NCBI GenBank assembly: GCA_030407085.1
Contig: CM059587.1
Location: forward strand, 96,219,001-96,283,000
From: Trichopria drosophilae
Taxonomy: Eukaryota > Arthropoda > Insecta > Hymenoptera > Diapriidae
Direction: 5' to 3'
Length of the DNA stretch: 64,000 bases
Shown piece after piece: positions 23,607 through 35,608 of this stretch (positions are counted from its first letter, which is position 1; each line of letters starts with the position of its first letter). The notes under the pieces are model-generated. The model saw only the letters and a program-made list of their open reading frames with translations, was not told the DNA's origin and searched no databases. Both the position numbers and the translations under genes were made by a program.

Positions 23607-25032
23607 ACCGAATCCATCTCAAATCGAACAGCGAGTCCAATCACAAGTCATGAAATCAAATGATTTTTAAATATATTACTTTTCAATGAAAATAAGGCAA
23701 CCCGTATTTTACAGTTTTGCAAAATAATTGTTTTTTACAAAGTTGTGATTTTTTGAAATTTTAACGATTAAAACTGAAATAGTGAAAAAACGGCGAGAAA
23801 AAATTTCAAATTAAGCCACTGTCAAATGAAATATGTTTATTTCACTTTTTCTTTTTTCGGTTAATAGCCCATACCATCCTCTTGAAATGTAAGCTAAGAA
23901 AATTTGTTAAAGTTGACAGTTAACAAAATGGCGGCTGTTTTTCGAAAAAAATTAAAATTACATTTACACAAAAACCCCATCGTTTTATTGCTCTTGATTT
24001 TTTTTTAGACTTCTAGCATTATAACCTACATATACCATGTGGTTGTATTGTGTGCCCGAAATTTGTAAAGTAAAGGGAATTTTTTTATTTCATTTTTTTT
24101 TATTTATCGCGTAAAAATTTTCTGTGTAGACGTTCGTCATTTTGAATCCGCCATATTGAATTTCGCAAATATGATCTCGGATTTGTAATCAGAGACACTA
24201 AAAACATTTAAAAATATACGGATTATAATGACAAGACAATCCGCATTCAACGGCCTCGTACGAAAATACGGAACAGAAATTTCTGCATTTTATTTCTCTG
24301 CAACTGAGAAGAAAATCATACCAGACATTTTTATTCAGAATTTTACATAGAATACGATAAAAATTTTAATTTGCAAAGAAGGTAAATTTTCGGTTAGGCG
24401 TCCGCCATTTTAGAGCCGCTATCTTGAATTTCGAAAATATATCCCCGGATTTGTAATCAGCGACCCGAAAAACATATAGGGGAAATATTATCAGTTCCTC
24501 TACAGGATTGCCCAAAAACTTTTACGCGATAAATAAAAAAAAGTTAAATAAAAAAAATCCCCTTTACTTTACAAATGTCGAGCACACAATAAAACCACAT
24601 GGTATATGTAGGTTATAATGCTAAAATTCTAAGAAAAAATCAAGAGCAAAAAAAACGATGGGGTTTTTGTTTAAATGTAATTTTAATTTTTTTTCGAAAA
24701 ACAGCCGCCATTTTGTTAAATGTCAACTTTAACAAATTTTCTTAGCTTACATTTCAAGAGGATGGTATGGGCTATTAACCGAAAAAAGAAAAAGTGAAAT
24801 AAACATATTTCATTTGACAGTGGCTTAATTTGAAATTTTTTCTCGCCGTTTTTTCACTATTTCAGTTTTAATCGTTAAAATTTCAAAAAATCACAACTTT
24901 GTAAAAAAAAATTATTTTGCAAAACTGTAAAATACGGGTCGCCTTATTTTCATTGAAAAGTAATATATTTCAAAATCATTTGATTTCATGACTTGTCATC
25001 GGACTCGCTGTTCGATTTGAGATGGATTCGGT
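23607..25032. mobile_element. Foldback transposon, 1426 bp, with ~510-bp arms
   Basis: The ends ACCGAATCCATCTCAAATCG and its complement begin inverted arms of ~510 bp (about 23607-24120 and 24515-25032). The loop holds two direct copies of an ATTTGTAATCAG...GAC motif next to GCCATATTG/GCCATTTTAG stretches. It is flanked by GTTGAG and CTTGAG. The paralogous spacer after gene 2 reads uninterrupted CACGTTGAGTATATTT at ~32608-32623, which is the empty site. No transposase frame is seen. Confidence 0.85.
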
Positions 25033-25979
25033 CTTGAGTATATTTAGAAAATATTCAAACTTGTTAAGAGTTTTTTTAAAAGTTGATTTAGTGTAATTAG
25101 TTTTAGTAGAACTATTAGCGGTTCATTTTTATAACATTAGTTATTGCACCTGTATCACATTTCTTGATCTTCAATCTGTCTAAATTCCGGGTAAGTAATT
25201 ATGCCAATGTATCTACTATTTCTGAACAAATTTAAAATTAGCAACATAAACAAAGTTATTTCTAACTAAAAAAATTGTTCTTTTTACCACTTTCCTTTCT
25301 ACTTCCTATTTGATATAGATTTGGTGATATTTTCTAATTGCATTACGAGAAGGGTACAGCTAAAAACCAGTTGTATGAAATACACTTTTAAAACTTTTAA
25401 AAAACTAATTCTACAGTAATCTTTGAGGTGGAGTTCAGTGGTGCTGGAATAAATAGTGTAAACAATTTTTGTTAAAAAAAATATTGAATTTTTCAAAATC
25501 CATACGTAATTATTTAGAACGTGTGTTCTTATGTTTAGCCTAATTTTCGAGAATTTTTAAATTAATTTAGAAAAATTTAATAACATTTTTTTTTGAAAGA
25601 TTGACACAGATTTTTAAATTTTAAATTTTAAATTCGTTTATTCATTTTTTCTTCTATTTTAATACATTTCACTTTTAAAGGGGGACATTTCCATTTCTTA
25701 AATATAATTTTATACCAGCAAACAAAGAAATTATAATCATTCAAGTCAAGAATACAGGGTCCACGTAATGTATTTTTTTTTAATGAAAAACATTATGAAG
25801 GCTCCAGTAGTTTCAGTTCGGTTTTCTTCCAGATCTATTCCTTAGCAAAAATGTCCGTACTTTTTATATTAAAAATACGCCCTGACTTCATTTTACGATA
25901 AGTTAAAAAAATAATTGTTCATTTGATTACAAAAATAATCCTTTCCAGTTGTTTTACATGAATCTATAAAGGCTGTTCT
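25033..25979. other. Spacer 1-2, homologous to 32620-34380
   Basis: Sequence such as GTGTAAACAATTTTTGTTAA and AGTTCAGTGGTGCT matches the spacer after gene 2. No coding or regulatory element was recognised. Confidence 0.55.
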
Positions 25980-27080
25980 CTGTGCAATGTTGCATTTGAT
26001 ATACTAATATTTGTTGACCCACAACAATTTTTTCCTTGAAAAGAAATTGAATTTTTTAAAATCCATGCGTAATTATTTCGTAAATACGTTTTTCTGTTCA
26101 CCAAACTTATTTTCAATGTTTAAATTAATTTTGCGAATTTTAATGGGTCAAAGAAATTCGTTCTTGAATAACTTTCGACGCGGAAGTCAGTGGTTTTGGA
26201 ACAAAAAATGTAAAAAATTTCAATTTAATTTCTTTAAATCCATCAGTAATTTAAAAAAAATGTGTTTTTAAGTTCTCTCAAATTTTTGAAATTTTTAAAT
26301 CAATTTAGAAGAAAGTAGAGATGAAAAAATCAAAATTAAAAATTACTGAATCGAGTTTTCGAAATTTGAGTTTCATAAAGGCAATTCTAACAATTTTTAC
26401 GCTCTTTTTATAAAATCCAAGAAATTTGGTGAGAATTGAAACTATAATATCAAAAAATAAATGTATTGTAGAAAATTCTCGGCCAATTCTCTTTAATTGT
26501 TTTTGATTCTTTTTAGAAGATACTAAACAATGGTTAGAATTGCTTTTTTTTGAAGCCCGAATTAAAAAAAATGAGTCAGAACTTATTAATTTACATCTTT
26601 TAGCTTTGATTACTACTTAATGGTACCCCCCTCCCCCACTCTTTAAGATAGTCTAATTTACGCTAAAAGATTTTAATGAATAAATAAAAATTATTCCAAC
26701 TTTTTCAGGTATTCTGCCGGATTTACACCTTGAAAACACCATGGCACTAGAAAATTACTACAATTTAAGTGTTAGCAATAATAATTCCTTCCTATATGAC
26801 AAGATGTACCATAATGTAATGACAAATAATTGGAAAAATTAATGTATAAAATGCACAACCTTCTATTAATACAAAATCATTAAAAAAATGTGAAAGCCAC
26901 CGAAATTGAATGAATCTCAATAATATAATCAACACGTACTGAAATCAATGATTTTAAAACAATAGAAAATCATTGGTTAGAGCTCTGTTGAATAGATTTC
27001 TATTGATATTTAGTGATTTAGAAAACCAATTCAAATCTTTTGAGATTCATTCAAAATCACGCGATGAATTTCAATGAATT
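25980..27080. repeat. Spacer-type repeat shared with 1770-2790 and 37100-38080
   Basis: It carries the same blocks as the other two copies (CACAACAATTTTTTCC, TACGTTTTTCTGTTCACC, GAAAATCATTGGTTA) and ends shortly before module A of gene 2. Confidence 0.6.
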
Positions 27081-27139
27081 TGCAGTGTTTCCAGAGTTTT
27101 TAAAAGATAGTCCTGGTCATAGTTAGTGTGCGTATACGA

Positions 27140-28120
27140 GATATTCTAGTTAGTATTCTGATAGTATCTCAAGGTAGTAGGAATATTTGTGCCTGCAAGA
27201 ATCGCGAAGTTTCGGTCACTGCCCCTCTAAGAAAATACTGGAAAAGGAAAGAGATGCGTGAAATCAGTAGAATGTTCCAGCGAATTGGGAAATCTAGAAG
27301 CTCAGATTCAAATTCGAAATAGCCCATGTTACATTAGACTTCAGAAATGTCATAAAATATATTATTTTTTCAATTTATTCAAGCATTAATGCACTACTGA
27401 TAATAACTATAGTAAACATAATATTAATCTCAATATCTCTTGAGTAAAACACTTTTCTATATTTTACGCCGACCAATTATTATTAAAGCCCTTCAATACA
27501 ATTCTTTCTACATGAATAAATCAAACATGTGAACATTATTTTGAAAAAAATTATTAAACATGAATTTTTCCAGTATCCAGAATATTCCACACTAGAAAGC
27601 TATGGCCGTGCCATAAGACCAAAAGGATGAATCCCAAATCGTGTATGAAATCGTAGATATCAAAAATTCCTTGCAACTATTTAAATTTTCTGGAATAAAT
27701 GACTTAATACGGTCAGTAAATAATTAAAATAAATTAAACTTTTCAAAGGAGTACACAAAACGAAGAAAAGTGTATAGAGAATTCAAGTCATTAATTTAGT
27801 TAATTTACTTAATTTTCTAAAATAAAAACAGTTGAAACATATTGTTTTTTTTTTATTTTAGAAAATTCTGTAGTTCATATTCTGATAACTTTATATTAGT
27901 CATTTGCCACATTTTGTCAAAAAACGGTCTTAATCTCGTGGGTAAAACACTTTTATATATTTTATTTGCAACCGCCACTTAATATTTTATTGCATTCATA
28001 AAACAAATATGTCAACATTACTTTGAAAAAATTAATAAACATGAATAGTTGCATTATCTAGAATGTTCTGCTGTAGAACGCTGTCGAAAGTACCAGAAGT
28101 TACTTCGCAGATCACGAAAG
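27140..28120 (+). promoter_or_regulatory. Upstream heat-shock modules A, B1 and B2 of gene 2
   Basis: Module A (~27140-27290) has GAA-2-TTC at 27206-27213 (ATCGCGAAGTTTCGGTCAC) and again at 27270-27277 (CAGTAGAATGTTCCAGCG). B1 is at 27579-27600 (CCAGAATATTCC). B2 at 28058-28120 has CTAGAATGTTCTGCTGTAGA and then CAGAAGTTACTTCGCAGATC. Gene 2 is the only copy with two clear B blocks. Gene 3 retains A but lacks both. Confidence 0.5.
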
Positions 28121-28870
28121 AATCCCAAATCGTGTATAGAATTATTAAAATCAAGAAAATGATTATGTCCTTTTCAAAATTCCGCATAACTATTAAAATT
28201 TGCAATACATTACCATTTATAGTTTTACAAAAGTACATAAATATAAATTTGCAGCATCCATAACACTTGACATTGAAAACATAAACCATTATTCCATAAA
28301 CGCTATATTAGATAGAATCTATTTTCCGAACAATGTGATTATAATTTACGAAAATGGTTGCATTTTTTTTAATTTAAAAAAGTCGTGATTGTTCCTTTTT
28401 TAATAACTTTATAAACCACGACCATTAGGTACATTTTCAAACGGTGACAACAAATTTCGAATCACTTACTAAAACATGTAATACGTTTCAGACTTTATAA
28501 TATTATAACAAAAAAATATATAAAAACACTAATCCTATAACGATCTGATATAAACAATTTATATTGGAAAATACAAAATAATTAGTACAAAATAACTAAC
28601 TAGTATCGTTAACATAAATTAAATAGTCATTTACACAGGGTGCTAAAAGTGGATAACATTAGAAACAATATTACTAACAACCACAAATAAAAAAAACATA
28701 ATTAATTAACATAATTTAACAATATAAGATTTGAATAAACAAAATTATGAATATTTTAAAAGGTGTGGTGTAAAACTGCCTTCGATAAAGTATTTTAAAA
28801 TCATACTAATTGATTCCAAGCAATCAAAATGGGTAAAAAGACACAAAAAAGTATGCACATAATTCAAACT
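28121..28870. other. AT-rich spacer between modules B and C of gene 2
   Basis: Nothing is recognised. Small frames on both strands around 28032-28388 have no motif. Confidence 0.5.
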
Positions 28871-28874
28871 GGCG

Positions 28875-28970
28875 ATTCTAGAATCCAAGTCGAGAACATT
28901 CGAGGACGGAAGAATCGAGCGTCGAAGATAAACACATGTATATAAAGAAAGTACATTCATCCACTTTTAT
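28875..28970 (+). promoter_or_regulatory. Module C of gene 2: heat-shock element plus its own TATA
   Basis: TTC-2-GAA at 28875-28882 is followed by GTC-GAA-TTC-GGA-GAA on a 5-bp grid from 28888 to 28910. TATATAAAG starts at 28939, so the gap from the last unit to the TATA box is ~29 bp, the same as in the proximal promoter (19377 to 19406). No TCAGT initiator is seen 31 bp further on. It could be a second heat-inducible promoter, or the relic of an ancestral Hsp70 promoter. Confidence 0.5.
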
Positions 28971-29217
28971 TTAAAAAAAATATTGTATCTGTGCATAATT
29001 GTATAATAACTTTGCAAACCATTATCGTAAGACGAAATTGGTAGACTCTTTTATAGTATTTTATGAATTTTATAGAATATTTTCGGTTCGAGCATCTAAA
29101 CAACTGTGGTTTCCAGTCTAATTATTTTGATTGGATATTATTTCAAATATTCTTAAGTGCCCGGTAAATAAATGTAAAAATATGCGAGTTGTTCCAATTT
29201 CAAATCTATCACTTTAA

Positions 29218-29323
29218 CGTCACGCCTCTACAGGGAATATACCAGAACTTTCATGAAATCGATGAGACGCACGCACCGTTATACCTATACAATATATAGC
29301 ACGTAGAGTGTTCTCGTAAATTC
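29218..29323 (+). promoter_or_regulatory. Upstream heat-shock modules D and E of gene 2
   Basis: The conserved CACGCCTCTACAGGGAATAT leads to a perfect GAA-TTC-GAA at 29245-29257. Module E is TTC-GTA-TTC at 29311-29323. About 250 bp here appear identical to 38790-39040 upstream of gene 3. Confidence 0.6.
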
Positions 29324-29813
29324 TACTGTAGATTCCAGGATTTTCGACAACGGCAATCTATAAATGCATATGTATTGTAGATTCGAAATGTACTATTGTG
29401 CAAATATTTAGCTGTACATAGCGTTGTCCAAGTAAATAAACAAAAACTATACATTTTCTGCAGTTACTGTCATAAATTTATAATAACTAAAAAGTTTTGT
29501 CATATTTTACATCGTCTTCAAATAAACACTAAACAAATTTATTTGAAACTAGACACATATCGCGTGGTTAAACGCGATAAGTGGTAATTTTTTATTTGAA
29601 ATGCAATTATACTATTAATTGTTGCTTTTCCTTTCATTGTTGTGCGCGCAAATTTTTATTATTTTCATTTTCGATGGGTTTTGATAATCAAGAAAAGGAA
29701 TTGATTATCATACAAACGTTCAAATCATTAATCAGAATGAGAGTATATAGGATTTAAACAATTTAGTTCATTAAATGCCATGCATTTGATTATACGAATG
29801 TGGATGCTGTTGC

Positions 29814-30079
29814 GAAGGTTCGAGCAAAGAACGTTCGAGTAATTTCTCGACAGTTCCCGAGTAGCCCGGACGGTGGCAGCAGGGTATATAAACGGTGCCG
29901 CGCGGCAACCTCCTCAGTATACGAAACGAAAGCAAACGATTCAAATCGAGTGCAACCAAAGCGATAAGCTTTACAAGCTATTATACCTAACAACACAAGT
30001 ATTATCGAGTCAAGTGTTATTTATAACATACTAATTGAGTTATCAAGTGTTAAACAAAGAACAACATACAATTCTCAAA
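29814..30079 (+). promoter_or_regulatory. Hsp70 gene 2 heat-shock promoter and leader
   Basis: Units are GAA 29814, TTC 29819, GAA 29829, TTC 29834, TTC 29844 and TTC 29854, then TATATAAA at 29885-29892, palindrome TGCCGCGCGGCA at 29896-29907, and TCAGT with A at 29916. The leader is 164 nt, without ATG, and almost identical to that of gene 1. Confidence 0.9.
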
Positions 30080-31999
30080 ATGCCAGCAATTGGAATCGAT
30101 TTAGGCACGACTTATTCGTGCGTTGGAGTTTGGCAACAAGGAAAGGTGGAGATCATCGCCAACGATCAAGGCAATCGAACAACACCAAGTTATGTCGCCT
30201 TCACCGACACGGAGCGTCTCATCGGAGATGCTGCGAAAAATCAGGTAGCTATGAATCCCGCCAACACAGTTTTCGACGCGAAGAGGCTGATCGGTCGTCG
30301 ATTCGACGACTCCAAAGTGCAATCCGACATCGCGCACTGGCCCTTCAAGGTCGTTTCTGAGGCGGGAAAACCGAAAATTCAAGTCGAATTTCGAGGTGAA
30401 ATGAAACGATTCAATCCAGAAGAGATCAGTTCGATGGTTCTTGTCAAAATGAAAGAAACTGCGGAGGCATTCCTTGGGCAAAAAGTTCGTGAGGCAGTCA
30501 TCACAGTTCCAGCTTATTTTAACGATTCACAAAGGCAGGCAACGAAAGATGCCGGAGCTATTGCTGGACTAAATGTCCTCAGAATCATCAACGAACCGAC
30601 AGCCGCTGCTCTTGCCTATGGTCTTGACAAGAGTTTGAAAGGAGAGAAAAATGTTCTTATATTCGATCTGGGTGGAGGAACATTCGATGTCTCAATATTA
30701 ACCATCGACGAAGGATCTCTTTTCGAAGTGAAGGCGACTGCAGGCGATACTCACCTTGGAGGAGAAGATTTTGATTCGAGACTCGTGGACCATTTGTGCA
30801 AAGAATTCGAACGCAAGTTCAGGAAAAATCCAAAATCAAATCCACGGTCTCTGCGACGTCTGAGAACAGCAGCAGAAAGGGCGAAGCGCACACTGTCTTC
30901 CAGCACAGAAGCAACGATTGAAATCGATGCGCTCTACGAGGGAATTGATTTCTACACCAAGATCACCAGGGCTCGTTTCGAAGAGTTGTGTGCTGATCTT
31001 TTCAGATCAACATTGGAGCCTGTAGAAAAAGCCCTCGCAGATGCCAAAATGGATAAAAAATCAATCCACGAAATTGTCTTGGTTGGAGGTTCTACTCGAA
31101 TACCCAAAATTCAATCCATGCTGCAAAACTTCTTCTGTGGTAAACAACTGAATTTATCCATCAATCCTGACGAAGCTGTAGCATATGGAGCTGCGGTACA
31201 AGCAGCAATCTTGACAGGGGAAGGTGATAAAAATTCGACGTTGCAAGATGTGTTACTCGTCGACGTAGCTCCTCTTTCACTGGGTATCGAGACAGCTGGA
31301 GGCGTCATGACGAACATCATTGAGAGAAATGCTAGAATTCCGTGCAAACAATCGCAAACCTTCACAACTTACGCCGACAACCAACCCGGTGTTAGTATTC
31401 AGGTTTTTGAAGGTGAGAGAACCATGACCAAAGACAATCATCTTCTCGGTAAATTCGAATTGAGCGGTATTGCACCAGCACCTCGCGGAGTACCAAAGAT
31501 CGATGTCACTTTCGACATGGATGCTAATGGTATCCTGCATGTAACAGCTAAGGACACAGCCTCTGGTCGCAGTAACGACGTTCGAATCACGAATGACAAA
31601 GGCCGTTTGTCAAAAGAAGAAATTGACAGGATGCTGTCAGAAGCTGAACGTTACCGTGATCAAGATCGAGAACAGAGAGAGAAAGTAGATGCTCGCAATC
31701 AAATTGAGAGTTATGTTTTCTCTGTCAAGCAAGCGGTTCAAGAAAGTGGATCAAAATTAAATGATTCCGACAAAAATTCCATCCTCAGGCTGTGTGAAGA
31801 AACCGTTCAATGGTTGGACAACAATACTTTAGCCGAGAAAGATGAATACAAACACAAATTGGAAGAAGTTCAAAGGCAATGTGCGCCTATCATGACGAAA
31901 ATTCATCAGGGTGGAGCAGCTGGACCACAAGACTGTGGCAGTCAGTTCAGACAAGGAACCAACGACTATTCTGGTCCGACTGTTGAAGAAGTCGATTAA
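30080..31999 (+). CDS. Hsp70: Heat shock protein 70, gene 2 (639 aa)
   Basis: This is an inducible cytosolic chaperone, identical to the gene 1 protein except A93S. Domains, signatures, linker and EEVD tail lie at the same residues. From about 30812 to 31484 I see no nucleotide difference from gene 1 (20333-21005). A burst of about five silent changes then lies within ~50 bp (31506-31550), followed by near identity into the 3' UTR. That pattern looks like recent gene conversion with a patch from another copy. The start is chosen at the ATG in CTCAAAATG context, and the in-frame TTG 45 bases upstream is rejected. Confidence 0.98.
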   Translation: MPAIGIDLGTTYSCVGVWQQGKVEIIANDQGNRTTPSYVAFTDTERLIGDAAKNQVAMNPANTVFDAKRLIGRRFDDSKVQSDIAHWPFKVVSEAGKPKIQVEFRGEMKRFNPEEISSMVLVKMKETAEAFLGQKVREAVITVPAYFNDSQRQATKDAGAIAGLNVLRIINEPTAAALAYGLDKSLKGEKNVLIFDLGGGTFDVSILTIDEGSLFEVKATAGDTHLGGEDFDSRLVDHLCKEFERKFRKNPKSNPRSLRRLRTAAERAKRTLSSSTEATIEIDALYEGIDFYTKITRARFEELCADLFRSTLEPVEKALADAKMDKKSIHEIVLVGGSTRIPKIQSMLQNFFCGKQLNLSINPDEAVAYGAAVQAAILTGEGDKNSTLQDVLLVDVAPLSLGIETAGGVMTNIIERNARIPCKQSQTFTTYADNQPGVSIQVFEGERTMTKDNHLLGKFELSGIAPAPRGVPKIDVTFDMDANGILHVTAKDTASGRSNDVRITNDKGRLSKEEIDRMLSEAERYRDQDREQREKVDARNQIESYVFSVKQAVQESGSKLNDSDKNSILRLCEETVQWLDNNTLAEKDEYKHKLEEVQRQCAPIMTKIHQGGAAGPQDCGSQFRQGTNDYSGPTVEEVD

Positions 32000-32199
32000 A
32001 ATAATTTTTTTATACTAGTCCTTAGTGAAATTATTGAATTGTGTTCCAAAGACTGATATATAATTTATTGTTGTATGAATGACGTTTACGTGAAATTGAC
32101 TGTCATATTGGTATTCTTCTGCGCTATTTTAGTTATTCACCAGTCTGCGTACTGGTCATTATAAATATTGTAAATATTACTTTTAAGTAGTATAATAAA
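32000..32199 (+). terminator. Hsp70 gene 2 3' UTR and poly(A) signal
   Basis: The hairpin ACCAGT-CTGCGT-ACTGGT is at 32139-32156, TGTAAATA at 32169-32176 and AATAAA at 32194-32199. It is nearly identical to the gene 1 3' UTR. Confidence 0.85.
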
Positions 32200-32379
32200 T
32201 TATTTTTTCTACAAAATTAACATTGTGTTCTCATTCACTAACCTTTCCATATAGTTTTGAATCAAATGTCTTACAAAGTATATTTTAGGTTATGGAAATA
32301 TCCAAATAATATAATTACGAATTGCAATTATATATCGATATTGTGCGTAACATTCTTAATTTTTATTATTGTAATTTTA

Positions 32380-34380
32380 TAAAGGAGTTAAATCCGCTAA
32401 AAATATAGTTTAAGATCCAAATGTTGGAAGTTCAATTGTCTGTATTTTAAAAGATTACTGGGTAGTTAAATAAATTTTTAAATTATAATTGAAATAGAAT
32501 CAAGCTGCATTTGTTAGTTGATTTTTAGCAGAATTGCATTTTATGTTGATTTAACTTCTTTATTTCCGTAACTTCAGTTATAAAAAAACATTGAGGACTT
32601 ACTGAAACACGTTGAGTATATTTAAAAAATATTCAAACTTACTAAGAATTTGTTTGAAAGTTGGTTTGGTGTAACTAGTTTTAGTAGAGCTATTAGCGGT
32701 TCCTTTTTATCACATTAGTTATTGCATAGTATCGCATTTCTTGACCTTCAATCTGTCTAAATTCTGGGTAAATAACCATGTCAATGTGTCTACTATTTAT
32801 TAACTTAGCAAATTTAAAATTAGCAACACCAACAAAGTTATTCTAACTAAAAAAATTGTTCTTTTTACTACTTTCCTTCCTACTTCCTATTTGATATGGA
32901 TTTGGTGTAATTTTTGATTTGCATTACAAGGAGGGTATAGTCAAACACAGCCCTATGAAATACACTTTTACAAATTTAAAAAAACTATTTCTGCATTAAC
33001 TTTGGTCGTAGAGTTCAGTGGTGCTAAAATAAATAGTGTAAACAATTTTTGTTAAACAAAAATATTGAAGTTATTCTTAGAAATTAACGAAAATTCCATT
33101 TTCCATATATATTCTGCACGCGACTTTGGACGCATGTCATTCTTATTAATCGATAGGCACACTTATTTTTCAAGTATTTTTGCCTTTTATAAAATGCCAT
33201 TAATCAACGAAATGATTTTCAAATGAAAAGAATACACGTTCCAAAAGTTACAGAACAAAATATTTAAAAAAATACAAATATTTAATAAATTTTATGAGCT
33301 TTCATGTTTCCTTTGGTTTTTTAATCAACTATCATGGAAAACAAATAACTGTATCTTGAAAAGCATAGCCTTTTTAGTAAATAGTAATGTTTTATAAATA
33401 TTTCTGTACAGCTTATTTACGTGAATCTTAAAATAACATGAAAGTCAAAAGTTCTGTGGATTTGCCCATCTACTATTTCTTAACTTAGCAAATTTAAAAT
33501 TAGCAACATCAACAAAGTTATTCTAACTAAAAAAATAGTTCTTTTTACTACTTTCCTTCCTATTTCCTATTTGATATGGATTTGGTGTAATTTTTTATTT
33601 GCATTACAAGGAGGGTATAGTCAAACACAGCCCTATGAAATACACTTTTACAAATTTTAAAAAACTATTTGTACAATAATTTTTGTTGTGGACTTCAGTG
33701 GTGCTAGAATAAATAGTGTAAACAATTTTTGTTAAACAAAAATATTGAATTTTTCAAAATCCATGTGTAATTATTTAGAACATTTGTTCATATGTTCAGC
33801 CTAATTTTTGGGAATTTTTAAATTAATTTAGAAAATTTTAATAGCATTTTTCGAAAAGATTGACACAGATTTTTAAATTTTACATTCGTTTATCCATTTT
33901 TTCTTCTATTTTAATATATTTCACATATTATTTCATTGTTTATCGGCATACTAATTATTTTTGTATACATTATTACAAATGGGCATTTTCGAATAATAAT
34001 TTCTTGGAAGACTCATCAAATGCATCTAAAAAGTTTATTTAATGTTTTATTTTAAATTTTAATGTTTTTAAAGAGGGACATTTCCATTTCTTAAATATAA
34101 TTTTCTGCTTGCAAATAACTAAAAAATTATAATCACTCAAGTCAATTTTAATGAAAAAGCCTTTTTGAAGGCTCCAGTAGTCATCATAAGTTTCAATTTG
34201 GGTTTCTTCCAGGTCTTTTCCTTATCAAAAATGTACTTTTCACATTAAAAATTCGCCCTGACTTTTACGATGGGTTCAAAAAATAATTGTTCATTAGATT
34301 AAAAAAATAATTCTTTCCTATTGTTTTATATGAATCTATAAAGGCTGCTCTCTGTGCAGTGTTGCATTTGGTACACTAAT
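32380..34380. other. Spacer 2-3, homologous to 23380-25980 minus a transposon
   Basis: This stretch parallels the spacer after gene 1 but lacks the 1426-bp foldback element. The intact target is visible at ~32608-32623. It also contains an internal duplication (see 32789-33750). No gene is seen. Confidence 0.6.
32789..33750. repeat. Direct duplication of ~280 bp, 680 bp apart
   Basis: Bases 32789-33070 and 33469-33750 are near-identical (both with TTACTACTTTCCTTCCTA and GGAGGGTATAGTCAAACAC). The spacer after gene 1 has only one such block (~25210-25490), so the duplication arose in this spacer. Confidence 0.75.
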
Positions 34381-35608
34381 ATTTTTTTTTTCATTTATAC
34401 CAAACACTCTGTAAACAATCAGGCTTCTATACAGGAGCATTTTGACACGTCTAATAGCCACATAAGAATTTTACTACGTATTTTGTTACGAACGAAGCAT
34501 TAAGACCTACCGCATTCAGTTTAATAACTTTTCTAACTAGAATTTGAAGTACACTTTACCACTGAACTGGGATTCTTAGTAAATCACGTCATATTGTATT
34601 TAATAGTCGATTCAATATTATTTATTGTTTTAAACTTATTTAATGTACTATTTACTATTTTTTTCGTGTTAATAGTATGCATTTTTTTGTTGTTGTAAAA
34701 CTCATCTATATATTCTATTCTTTTGGGTAATGCATGGGTGGTGCATCCTTAAAAACAGGCATAGAAAATATCGATAACCAACGACTCATAGCGAATAGGT
34801 TGAAACCAATTGGAATGAATTTATTACATTGCCGTCAATCAAACTAATTTTTTTGTTCCGGTGGTCAATAATTTGAAATTATCAACAAATGAACACAAAA
34901 ATTAGCCAGCGAAAAATCGTTCTGGGCACTAATTTTCCAGGAAAAAGTTGGAAAATATAAATATTTTTAGAAAATAGATAATAATAAATTGATGAACCGA
35001 TTATTATAATTAGAACGTGTGTAGGATGTTTAAAAAAATTTGATGACTAGATTAAGATCTAGTTGAAACCTTCTGAAGAGGACTTTTCACAAAGTCAAAA
35101 TGTTGGGCATTAGAAGTTTTGTGCAATATATTAATTTGCCAGAATGCAAATAAACACGGAACAGTAATGGCTTTTTGTAACCATCCTACACATGTTTTAA
35201 TAAAAACATTTTTTCAAAAAACCCTTTTTTAGTTACGACCGATTCAAAGTCTAAAAATGTTTCAAAAACGCAATTTTATAAATGATTGTCTCGGCTTCTA
35301 CCAAAGTTTTTGACATTTTATTAATTGCAAATTCTTCTTTGAACCTTGCACTTTTAGGATATATTTTTTATATTCTACTCGCAACGTCTTTTTCGTGATG
35401 AAATTATTACAAATGTATAATATTTTCCAACAGGTCTAAGGACTGGGAAGAAGTGACACAGAATTAAATTACTGTATAAACAGATTTTAGAGGGATAAAA
35501 ATAAACACTACGAGCAATTATTTTAAGTATAAAAATAACAAAGAAGCGCCAATGTCAAATTTTTTCGCAGATATTATACAAGATCTGAAAAGCTTCTTTT
35601 TTCTTTAA
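34381..35608. other. AT-rich spacer, nothing firm
   Basis: A stretch near 34990-35010 (ATTGATGAACCGATTATT) is complementary to 56750-56770, hinting at another dispersed repeat. No gene is seen. Confidence 0.45.

Noticed and set aside
29771..29996. Minus-strand frames across the proximal promoters (also near 19287, 39293, 49820 and 62467)
   Set aside because: They coincide exactly with the conserved promoter and leader, whose conservation is explained by heat-shock regulation.
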